Shown here piece by piece: positions 25,701-33,248 of a stretch of 64,000 nt of DNA. The stretch's first letter is position 1. Every line of letters begins with the position of its first letter. The DNA comes from UBA7672 sp040398465 (GTDB lineage: Bacteria > Pseudomonadota > Alphaproteobacteria > Caulobacterales > Hyphomonadaceae), in NCBI GenBank assembly GCA_040398465.1, contig JBBAUA010000008.1:1-64000 (forward strand), read 5' to 3'. Below the pieces are notes generated by a model, which had not been told where the DNA came from, made no database searches, and was given only the letters and a program-made list of their open reading frames with translations. A program made the translations under genes and the position numbers.

Positions 25701-26549
25701 TCATGTCCTTTGACAAACCGCGCAGTAGAACGTCGATCGCCCCGACTGCACCATCCGCTTTACTGGCTTCTCGCACACAACACACCCCTCGCCTTCCCGG
25801 TCATAGACCTGGAAGGAGTGCTGGAAGTATCCGAGCTCGCCATCAGCCGTCTTGAAGTCCGAGATGGTCGAGCCGCCAGCGACGATCGCCTCTTCGATCA
25901 CTCTGCGCACGTCGATCGCCAGCCGCTCCAGCCGGTCCTTCCTCAAGGACCCCGCCAGCTTCTTCGGCGAAATGCCCGACCGGAACAGCGCCTCGCACAC
26001 ATAGATGTTGCCCAGCCCCGCCACGACAGTCTGGTCCAGCAGCGCCGACTTCACAGGCGTCTTCTTCCCCCGGAAAGCCTCCGACAGATAAGCGCCCGAG
26101 AATTCATTCGAGATCGGCTCCGGGCCCATCCCCGCAAACGGCGGATAACTCGCGATATCGTCCAGCGGCCACAGGTCCATGAAGCCGAAGCGCCGCGCAT
26201 CATTGAAAACGACCCGGCCACCGCCCTGCATCCCGAACACGACATGGTCGTGCTTTTCATCCTCGCCGGCCTGATGGTGGAATTTCCCTGGCGTCGATCC
26301 GGAGACCGTGAATCGCCCTGTCATGCCCAGGTGCATGATCAGCGCCTCGCCATTGGACAACTCGCCCACAAGGTATTTCGCCCGCCGTCCCAGACGGTCC
26401 AGCCGGGCGCCCTCGATGCGCTGGTTAAAGTTCTCCGGGAACGGGAAACGCAGGTCCGCCCGGCGCGTCTCCACCCGGATTATGCGTTTACCTTCCATCG
26501 CGGGGCTGAGCCCGCGACGAACAGTCTCGACTTCAGGCAATTCTGGCAT
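25701..26549 (-). CDS. mutM: Formamidopyrimidine-DNA glycosylase
   Basis: 282 residues. Removes 8-oxoguanine and formamidopyrimidines from DNA. Seen: the N-terminal catalytic PELPEVE (Pro2 nucleophile, Glu3), the helix-two-turn-helix region VAGLGNIYVCEALF with its conserved Asn, and the C-terminal zinc finger with two C-x2-C pairs (CVVC, CAVC) ending in CQRT. Complete. Its start lies only 45 bases from the divergent ubiE start, so the two genes share a very compact promoter region. Confidence 0.97.
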   Translation of the reverse strand: MPELPEVETVRRGLSPAMEGKRIIRVETRRADLRFPFPENFNQRIEGARLDRLGRRAKYLVGELSNGEALIMHLGMTGRFTVSGSTPGKFHHQAGEDEKHDHVVFGMQGGGRVVFNDARRFGFMDLWPLDDIASYPPFAGMGPEPISNEFSGAYLSEAFRGKKTPVKSALLDQTVVAGLGNIYVCEALFRSGISPKKLAGSLRKDRLERLAIDVRRVIEEAIVAGGSTISDFKTADGELGYFQHSFQVYDREGEGCVVCEKPVKRMVQSGRSTFYCAVCQRT

Positions 26550-26594
26550 CGCGTGGATATAGCCGCGGGCGGGCCGTTCGCCTATGTTCGTCGG

Positions 26595-27353
26595 ATGGAC
26601 GAGGACAAGGTTTCCTTCGGATTCGAGGATGTCAGCCGGGATGAAAAATCCCGCCGCGTCAAAGGCGTGTTCGCGTCGGTTGCGGGCAAATACGACCTGA
26701 TGAACGATCTCATGTCGGCAGGCGTCCACAGGATCTGGAAAGCCAACATGATCGCCTGGCTGAACCCCCAGCCTGGCGAGACGCTGATCGATGTGGCCGG
26801 AGGAACAGGCGACGTCGCCCGCGCCTTCCAGAAACGCGCCAACGATGTCGCCCGCCGCCGCAATGTGACGGCCGAAACGATGACCTTCGTTTCCGACATC
26901 AACGAGGCGATGCTCGTCGCCGGCATCAAGCCCGACGACCACAACATGCCCCGCCTCGCCTGCGATGCAGCCGCACTCCCCTTCCCGGATCGCTGCGCCG
27001 ACGCTGTGACGATCTCCTTCGGCATCCGCAACGTCGTCGAGATCGACAAGGCGCTGTCGGAATTCCGCCGCGTGCTGAAACCCGGAGGCCGCTTCGCCTG
27101 CCTCGAATTCTCGCACATGACGCACCGCGTTCTGCAGCAGGCTTACGACCAGTATTCCTTCAACGTGATCCCGGCGCTCGGCGGTCTCGTGACGGGCGAC
27201 AAGGACAGTTACAAATACCTCGTCGAATCGATCCGCCGCTTTCCGAACCAGGACGATTTCGCAGACCGCATCCGCGCCGCCGGCTTTGGCGAGGTGAACT
27301 ACTGGAACTATTCCGGCGGCATCGCCGCCCTCCACACCGGATGGGCGGTGTAG
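26595..27353 (+). CDS. ubiE: Demethylmenaquinone/2-polyprenyl benzoquinol methyltransferase UbiE
   Basis: 252 residues. SAM-dependent C-methyltransferase of ubiquinone synthesis. Seen: FASVAGKYDLMNDLMSAGVHRIWK near the N-terminus (family signature 1, positions about 25-48), DVAGGTGDVA at about 66-75 for SAM binding, and FGIRNV with LKPGGRFACLEFS (signature 2). The ATG at 26595 was picked because conserved sequence starts at residue 8. One base separates its stop from the ubiB start. Confidence 0.95.
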   Translation: MDEDKVSFGFEDVSRDEKSRRVKGVFASVAGKYDLMNDLMSAGVHRIWKANMIAWLNPQPGETLIDVAGGTGDVARAFQKRANDVARRRNVTAETMTFVSDINEAMLVAGIKPDDHNMPRLACDAAALPFPDRCADAVTISFGIRNVVEIDKALSEFRRVLKPGGRFACLEFSHMTHRVLQQAYDQYSFNVIPALGGLVTGDKDSYKYLVESIRRFPNQDDFADRIRAAGFGEVNYWNYSGGIAALHTGWAV

Positions 27354-27354
27354 G

Positions 27355-28896
27355 ATGCTCACTGCACTCAGCGACTATCTGCGCCTCGCCCGCGCCGGCG
27401 CGGTCATGGTTCGCAACGACGTCATCATTCCCGACGCCTACCGCTCGCGGATCCCGTTTGCTGCGAAAGCCGCGGGCGCCGTTCTCCGCATCTTTCCCGG
27501 CGGCGGCGGTCGCGGCCGCCCCGGCGAACGCTTCGCCTGCGCGCTGGAAAAGCTCGGCCCCGCCTGGATCAAGCTCGGCCAGTTCATGGCCACCCGCCCG
27601 GACGTGATCGGCGTCGAAGCCGCAAATGATCTCTCTCGCCTGAAGGACCAGATACCGCCCTTCCCGAAATCGCAGGCCCTGAAAACGCTCCGCTCCGAGT
27701 TCGGCGCCGGGACAGATCACCTGTTCCCCGATCTCGGCAACCCGATCGCCGCCGCCTCCGTCGCCCAGGTCCACCGCATCGAAACGCCCAAGGGGCCGCG
27801 TGCGGTAAAGATCCTGCGCCCCAATATCGAGCGCACGATGGAGCTCGAACTCCGCGCAATGAAACGCGTCGCCTATTCCGCGCAGAAGCACGGCAACGCA
27901 GAAGTCCAGCGCATGGAGCCGGCCGCCTTCATCGACACGATGGCGACCTCCCTCACCCGCGAGATGGACCTGCGGTTCGAAGCGGGCGCCGCCTCCGAAT
28001 TCGCCGAGATCGCCGCCATCGACGGCTATGTCCACGCCCCGCAGGTCGACTGGGAGCGCACCAGCCAGCGCGTCCTCACCACGGAATGGATCGAGGGCCG
28101 CTCCCTCACCAACCCAGGCCCGATGTCGGCCGAGCAGCGCATCGATCTCGCCAACCGCATCACGCGCGGCTTTCTCGCCTGCGCCCTTGATCACGGCTTC
28201 TTCCATGCCGACCTGCATGAAGGGAACATGATCCTCGCGCCCGACGGTCGCCTCGTGCTGGTCGACTTCGGCATCATGGGCCGCATCGGCCCCAACGAGC
28301 GGCTGTTCCTCGCCCAGATTATCAAGGGCTTCCTCGACCGCGACTACAAGCATGTTGCCCGCGTCCACTTCGAGGCCGGCTACGTTCCCGCCTCGCACTC
28401 GATGGACGAGTTCGCCCAGGCGCTGCGTTCCGTCGGCGAGCCCATCTTCGGCAAGGACGCGTCCAACCTGTCGATGGCCCGCGTCCTGCTGCAGCTGTTC
28501 GACATCACCCGCCAGTTCGGCATGCACCTGCGCCCCGAGCTTATCCTGCTCCAGAAAACAATGGTGCAGGTCGAAGGCGTCGCCCGCACGATCGACCCGG
28601 CCCACAATATCTGGCAGGCCGCCCAGCCCATCGTCGAACGCTGGAGCCGCCGCGAATTCGGCGCCGAGGGTGTCCGCAAACTTGCCATAGACGCGGCCCG
28701 CGAAGCCTTCGCCCGCCTCCGCCGCCTGCCCGAGACCCTCGCCAAGCTCGACGAGGCCTTGAACCGCGCCGCCTCGCCCCCACCTGCTCCCGTCGTCGTG
28801 AAGCAGGCCACCGGGTGGGCGTGGCTCCTCACAGGCGCCGCGATCTCCGCTGTTTCAGCTGCAGGGTTGTGGTTCTTGCTGATTTATCGGCCGTAA
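27355..28896 (+). CDS. ubiB: UbiB, atypical protein-kinase-like factor for ubiquinone synthesis
   Basis: 513 residues. The ABC1/ADCK-like fold that supports ubiquinone assembly, with ATPase activity and membrane anchor. Seen: the family motif WIKLGQFMATRPD near 63-75, the Ala-rich loop ASVAQVH near 135, DLHEGNMI at about 285-292 as the catalytic loop, and VDFGIMGR at about 303-310 as the metal-binding DFG. A C-terminal hydrophobic segment (WAWLLTGAAISAVSAAGLWF) anchors it. Cotranscribed with ubiE. Confidence 0.95.
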   Translation: MLTALSDYLRLARAGAVMVRNDVIIPDAYRSRIPFAAKAAGAVLRIFPGGGGRGRPGERFACALEKLGPAWIKLGQFMATRPDVIGVEAANDLSRLKDQIPPFPKSQALKTLRSEFGAGTDHLFPDLGNPIAAASVAQVHRIETPKGPRAVKILRPNIERTMELELRAMKRVAYSAQKHGNAEVQRMEPAAFIDTMATSLTREMDLRFEAGAASEFAEIAAIDGYVHAPQVDWERTSQRVLTTEWIEGRSLTNPGPMSAEQRIDLANRITRGFLACALDHGFFHADLHEGNMILAPDGRLVLVDFGIMGRIGPNERLFLAQIIKGFLDRDYKHVARVHFEAGYVPASHSMDEFAQALRSVGEPIFGKDASNLSMARVLLQLFDITRQFGMHLRPELILLQKTMVQVEGVARTIDPAHNIWQAAQPIVERWSRREFGAEGVRKLAIDAAREAFARLRRLPETLAKLDEALNRAASPPPAPVVVKQATGWAWLLTGAAISAVSAAGLWFLLIYRP

Positions 28897-28916
28897 GCCC
28901 TGTGCCGCAAACGCAA

Positions 28917-28944
28917 ACGGCGCGACCTGTGAAGGGCGCGCCGT
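28917..28944 (+). terminator. Hairpin after ubiB
   Basis: A perfect 8-bp arm ACGGCGCG/CGCGCCGT, extended inward by CCT/AGG around a GTGA loop, 20 bases after the ubiB stop. No T-run follows, so it may be a Rho-linked or processing hairpin rather than a classic terminator. Confidence 0.45.
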
Positions 28945-28964
28945 CGCATCCTGTCGGAGGATAT

Positions 28965-28979
28965 CTACCCGTCGGGTAG
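28965..28979 (-). terminator. Small hairpin just after the histone-like gene stop
   Basis: CTACCC-GTC-GGGTAG, six-base perfect arms, three bases beyond the end of the minus-strand histone-like gene and followed by a short AT stretch on that strand. A candidate weak terminator that together with the neighbouring hairpin isolates two convergent units. Confidence 0.35.
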
Positions 28980-28982
28980 GTC

Positions 28983-29306
28983 CTACTTCTTCTTGCGCGC
29001 CACTTTCTTGGCGGGCTTCACGGCGGCGGCGGCCATCTTCATCTTCGGCGCCGGCTTCTTCGCAGCGGGTTTCCTGGCGGCGGGCTTCTTCACCGAAGCC
29101 TTCACGACCGGCTTCTTCTTCGCGACCGGCTTCTTGGCAACCGGCTTCTTCGGCATCGGGATCACGTTCGACACCGGCGCGATCGCAACCGGAGCCGGCA
29201 TCGGCGCGGACGGCATCGGCGCCGGCATCGCGATCATTTTTGCGACGGGCTTGGCGGCGGCTTTCACAACCGGTTTCTTCGTGACGGTCTTTTTCGAGGT
29301 AGGCAT
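28983..29306 (-). CDS. Lys/Ala/Pro-rich histone H1-like protein
   Basis: 107 residues, almost only Lys, Ala, Pro, Val, Met and a few Ser/Thr. Basic repeats of the type KKPVAKK, KKPAARKPAAKK and KPAPKMKM make up both ends; the middle (about 25-50) is a Met/Pro/Ala/Val spacer without charge. This composition is that of bacterial H1-like nucleoid proteins that bind DNA by charge. No other domain is seen. The ATG has AGGAG six bases upstream. It is transcribed alone; the upstream 195 bases include an AT-rich patch around 29429-29455 with a TGCAAA/TTTGCA inverted repeat. Confidence 0.75.
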   Translation of the reverse strand: MPTSKKTVTKKPVVKAAAKPVAKMIAMPAPMPSAPMPAPVAIAPVSNVIPMPKKPVAKKPVAKKKPVVKASVKKPAARKPAAKKPAPKMKMAAAAVKPAKKVARKKK

Positions 29307-29502
29307 TCTGCTCTCCTGCTTCTCTGTTGGCGATACTGCTCGCGGCAGTCATCGATCGATCTGATGAGCCGCAACCTGCCCTGAGAAGCTGAACGCGAAG
29401 TTTCCAGAATCGCGTTCGCGACTCTTCGTGCAAAGTTTTTTGCAGAAAGTTTTGCGCGGCTCATCGCAGATCATCCGTGTCGTGACGATCACGCCTGCAA
29501 TG

Positions 29503-30168
29503 TCAGAACAGGTCGCCTTGCGCTTTCGGCTTTGCTGCTTTCGACGACTTGGTCCGCTCCTGCTCTGTCATCTCCCAATTGCCTTCGTCGTTGAACGTGC
29601 GAAGCAGCGCCTTCACATCCTTCAGCGATGCATCATCTTCTGCGAGCCAAATCGACCAGTCTTCCTGGCGCAGGATGGCCGGCATACGATCTGTGATGCG
29701 CGCGATCAGCGGGTTCGGCGGCACGGTCACCATCACGAAGGTCGCTTCCGACCCCGTGTCCCCGACCCATTCCTCCCAGATCACGGCGATGGCGATGGGC
29801 TTGCGGTCCTTCGGGCGGATAACCCACTGTCGGGTCTTGCCGTTGTCCAGCGCCTCGCCCTCGTTGAACGTTTCCACCAGTACAATCCCGCGACGTTCGG
29901 CAAAGGCCTCCGAGAATGTTGGCCGCGTATCGATTGTCTCGGCGCGGGCGTGCATGTGATCGGGCTTGAACGACGGGTTCTCGGGCTTCGAGAACCCCCA
30001 GCGCATCGGCGCAAGCTCGCGCCCGCCATCTTCGCCCAGCCGCATCACCTTCGCGATCCGCATTGGCGTCGAGACGGTCACTGTCTCGCCATCGGGAATG
30101 GCCGTCAGCGGGCGGGAAAAGGCCACGACCTCCGACCACGTCGCCATCTGGGTGAACTTCCCGCACAT
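29503..30168 (-). CDS. SRAP-family protein (YedK/HMCES type), divergent active site
   Basis: 221 residues starting MCGKF, so Cys2 becomes the N-terminal residue that in this family forms a thiazolidine cross-link with abasic sites in single-stranded DNA. Later motifs fit but are altered: the usual N-A-R-x-E-T is H73-A-R-A-E-T, and the usual His before D-R-M-P is Thr149 (ITDRMP). The family Glu appears kept as Glu103 (FNEG). The start is set by Cys2; the longer frame to 30264 lies inside the preceding gene. Four bases separate it from the HerA-like ATPase, so they form an operon. Confidence 0.82.
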   Translation of the reverse strand: MCGKFTQMATWSEVVAFSRPLTAIPDGETVTVSTPMRIAKVMRLGEDGGRELAPMRWGFSKPENPSFKPDHMHARAETIDTRPTFSEAFAERRGIVLVETFNEGEALDNGKTRQWVIRPKDRKPIAIAVIWEEWVGDTGSEATFVMVTVPPNPLIARITDRMPAILRQEDWSIWLAEDDASLKDVKALLRTFNDEGNWEMTEQERTKSSKAAKPKAQGDLF

Positions 30169-30172
30169 CTGG

Positions 30173-31738
30173 CTAGCGCTTCCGGTTCCCGAACATGCCG
30201 CGGAAGATGAACTTGGTCGCCTCGCGCGCGGCGGTGCGGATGAATGTGCTGCTCGCGGCTTCAACTGGTGTCTGACGCGTCGACTTGCGGGCTGCCGGCG
30301 CGCGGGCAGTCGAGGTCTTCGCCGGGGCAGGCGCCCTGCTTGCTGCAGCCGCTTTCGCTGCCTCCTTGCGCGCCTTTGCAGCTTCCGCCTCGGCTGCTTC
30401 GGCCCGCTTCAGCGCATCCTTTTCTTTCGCCGCCTGCGCTTCGCGGCCGGTCAGGATCTCGTAGGCGGACTCGCGGTCGATCGGCGCATCGTACTTCATC
30501 ACCACCGGGCTCAGCGCCTGAACCGCCGCCCGCTCGGCATCCGTCGCGGGGCCAAGTCGCGAGGCAGGCGGCCGGATCAGCGTCCGCTGCACCACGGTCG
30601 GCGCGCCCTTTACATCGAGTGATGAGACCAGCGCCTCGCCCGTCCCCAGCTCGGTGATCGCAGTCTCCGTATCCAGCGCCGGATTCGGGCGGAAGCTCTG
30701 CGCCGCCGCCTTCACACCCTTGCGTTCGGTCGGCGTATAGGCCCGCAGCGCATGCTGCAGACGTGCGCCCAGCTGGGCCAGCACGTTCTCCGGCAGGTCG
30801 CGCGGATTCTGCGTCACGAAGTAGACGCCTACGCCCTTGGAGCGGATCAGGCGAACAACCTGCTCGATCTTGTCGACCAGCGCCTTGGGCGCTCCATCGA
30901 ACAGCAGGTGCGCCTCGTCAAAGAAGAAAACCAGCTTCGGCTTGTCCGGATCGCCCACCTCCGGCAGCTGCTCGAACAGCTCGGCCAACAGCCACAGCAG
31001 GAAGGTGGAATAAAGCCGGGGCGAATTGATCAGCGTGGTTGCGTCGAGGATGTTGACATACCCGCGGCCCTGCGTGTCCACCCGCATGAAATCCGCCAGC
31101 TCCAGCGCCGGCTCGCCAAAGAATTGCGGCGCCCCCTCCCGTTCCAGCAGCAACAGCTGGCGCTGCACCGCCCCGATCGAGGCAGGCGCAACGTTCCCGT
31201 AAGTCCGCTGGATATCCGGCGCGATGGTCGAGATATGGGCGAGCAGGCTGCGCAGGTCCTTGAAGTCGAGCAGCAGCAGGTCGTTGTCGTCGGCATACTG
31301 GAAGGCGATCGTGATGACGCCTTCCTGCGTGTCGTTGCAGCCAAGCAGGCGCGAGAGCAGTTGCGGCCCCATCTCCGAGACGGTCGCCCGGATGGGATGT
31401 CCCTTCTTTCCGTAGATGTCCCAGAACACGCAGGGCGCAGCCTGGTAGGTTATCGGCTCCATGCCGATCTGGGCGATGCGCTCGTTGATCTTCTCCAGCC
31501 CCTTTCCAGTCGGCGTCGCAGCCACGCAGATACCGGACAGGTCGCCCTTCACGTCGGCGCAGAACACCGGAACCCCGGCCGCCGAGAACTGCTCGGCCAT
31601 CACCTGCAGCGTCACCGTCTTGCCAGTCCCGGTCGCCCCGGCGACCAGCCCATGCCGGTTGGCCCGCGCCAGCAGAAGGCTCTGGGGGCTCTTGTAGTCG
31701 GGTCCGCCGCCGCCAAGGAAGATCGAGTCGGTCATCAT
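30173..31738 (-). CDS. HerA-like ATPase (DUF853 family)
   Basis: 521 residues of the YjgR/DUF853 group, AAA-type ATPases of the FtsK-HerA class. Walker A GATGTGKT is at 34-41, Walker B is LVFFFDEAHLLFD near 268, and SKGVGVYFVTQNPRDLPENVLAQLG near 298-322 carries the sensor region. The C-terminal 100 residues are Ala/Lys/Glu-rich, probably a helix and flexible tail, with FIFRGMFGNRKR at the end. The role is unknown; HerA relatives translocate DNA. It is followed by the SRAP gene in the same operon and is divergent from the AI-2E-family transporter. Confidence 0.88.
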   Translation of the reverse strand: MMTDSIFLGGGGPDYKSPQSLLLARANRHGLVAGATGTGKTVTLQVMAEQFSAAGVPVFCADVKGDLSGICVAATPTGKGLEKINERIAQIGMEPITYQAAPCVFWDIYGKKGHPIRATVSEMGPQLLSRLLGCNDTQEGVITIAFQYADDNDLLLLDFKDLRSLLAHISTIAPDIQRTYGNVAPASIGAVQRQLLLLEREGAPQFFGEPALELADFMRVDTQGRGYVNILDATTLINSPRLYSTFLLWLLAELFEQLPEVGDPDKPKLVFFFDEAHLLFDGAPKALVDKIEQVVRLIRSKGVGVYFVTQNPRDLPENVLAQLGARLQHALRAYTPTERKGVKAAAQSFRPNPALDTETAITELGTGEALVSSLDVKGAPTVVQRTLIRPPASRLGPATDAERAAVQALSPVVMKYDAPIDRESAYEILTGREAQAAKEKDALKRAEAAEAEAAKARKEAAKAAAASRAPAPAKTSTARAPAARKSTRQTPVEAASSTFIRTAAREATKFIFRGMFGNRKR

Positions 31739-31888
31739 TGTTTTCCGGTCATCTGGGCGGCCAGATTAGGAGCCCTGCGCCGCCACGCCAAGCGCGCTCG
31801 GCGGCGCTGACACCTGCGCTTCGCCACAAAGCGCGAGATTCTTGCAAACCTGCTTTGCTTGTCGCGCGACGCGAAATAAGTCTTTCGC

Positions 31889-33106
31889 ATGCGACATTCC
31901 GACGGGATTAACAATCGGACCTGGCTTACGGCCGGCATCTGGGTGATCGCCACGGTTGCCATCGGCATGGTGCTGCACCAGGGCGCTCGCATCCTTGCGC
32001 CTTTCGCCATGGCCGTTTTCGTCTGGCTGGTGATGGAAGGTTTCGCCCGCGCCATTCGCCGGCCCTTCCCCAACCTGCCCGGCTGGCTCGCTTATCTCTT
32101 TGCGGTCATTATCGTCGTGATGAGCATCGTGATCTTCATCGGCGTCATCCGCGGCGCCGTGGAAGAGTTCGTCACCAAGTCGGCTGATTACGAGCGGCAC
32201 ATCAACGACATCATCGAGCAGGTCTATACCCAGCTCAATCTTCTCGCCCCGGCGGACGCGGCGGCGGCGCCCGGCCCGGTCGCGGCGCCGGGAGGGGCCA
32301 TTCCGGCCGTTCCGATCCCAAATCCCGAGGCGGCCATGTCCGCCCAGCCGCCGACCGTGGCGCAGCTCCTGTCCAGCAATGCGACCAGCATCGCGCAGAT
32401 CGCCGGGAACGTGGCTTCCAGCCTGGTCGGCGACATGGTTCTGGTCTTTATCTATGTCGCCTTCCTTATCGTCTCGGCCGGCGCCTTCTCCAAGCAGCTC
32501 GACGAGATCTTCAAGCGCCCCAAGGACCGCACGCGGGCGCGCCTGATCGGGCAGGAAATCCGCCACACCATGGAGCAATACCTCTGGGTGCAGACCGCGC
32601 TCTCGATAGTCTCGACCCTGCTGACCTATGTGACCCTGCTCATCATCGGTCTCGACAACGCACTGTTCTGGGCCTTCGTGATCTTCGTGCTGAACTTCAT
32701 CCCGACTGTCGGCTCGATCATCGCGACCATCCTGCCGACCCTCTTTGCCGTCGTGCAACCCTTGTCCGCCTGGCCGGACTGGATGCCAAACGACAGCCTG
32801 CTGTGCGCCGTGATCGTCTTCCTGGGCGTCAGCGTCTGGCAGTTCCTGATCGGGAATTTCGTCGCCCCCCGCATGCAGGCCGACAGCCTCAACCTGTCGC
32901 CGCTTGTCGTTCTGCTGTCGCTGGCTGTGTGGGGCGCTCTCTGGGGACCCGCCGGAATGTTCCTGTCTGCGCCGCTGACCGTCATGGTGATGATCGTGCT
33001 TGGCCAGGTGCCAGGCGCCCGCTGGATCGCCGTGCTGCTGTCCGCCAATGGCAATCCGGGCGACTATGCCGTGAAGGAAGAGGACGAAGGGGAAGGCGCG
33101 GCTTAA
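31889..33106 (+). CDS. AI-2E family membrane transporter
   Basis: 405 residues with about eight membrane spans in the pattern of PF01594: two at the N-terminus, one near 68-92, a long extracytoplasmic/soluble part with Pro/Ala-rich insert (about 120-165), and the C-terminal set with NFIPTVGSIIATILPTLFA and WQFLIGNFVAPRM. Members were named for autoinducer-2 export in E. coli (TqsA), but many do other transport such as Na+/H+ exchange. The substrate is not deducible here. About 140 bases with no gene follow. Confidence 0.88.
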   Translation: MRHSDGINNRTWLTAGIWVIATVAIGMVLHQGARILAPFAMAVFVWLVMEGFARAIRRPFPNLPGWLAYLFAVIIVVMSIVIFIGVIRGAVEEFVTKSADYERHINDIIEQVYTQLNLLAPADAAAAPGPVAAPGGAIPAVPIPNPEAAMSAQPPTVAQLLSSNATSIAQIAGNVASSLVGDMVLVFIYVAFLIVSAGAFSKQLDEIFKRPKDRTRARLIGQEIRHTMEQYLWVQTALSIVSTLLTYVTLLIIGLDNALFWAFVIFVLNFIPTVGSIIATILPTLFAVVQPLSAWPDWMPNDSLLCAVIVFLGVSVWQFLIGNFVAPRMQADSLNLSPLVVLLSLAVWGALWGPAGMFLSAPLTVMVMIVLGQVPGARWIAVLLSANGNPGDYAVKEEDEGEGAA

Positions 33107-33248
33107 GGGTAGAAGCGCGCGCGTTCATCGCATTGCAACACGAAACCTGCACGATCCTGCCCTTGCACGCCAAAGCCGGGCGGGTTTAGCACTCGCTCAG
33201 CCTGATTCCCGCGTTGTTGCTGCGCCCTTACGCTTTCCGTCCGGAGAG

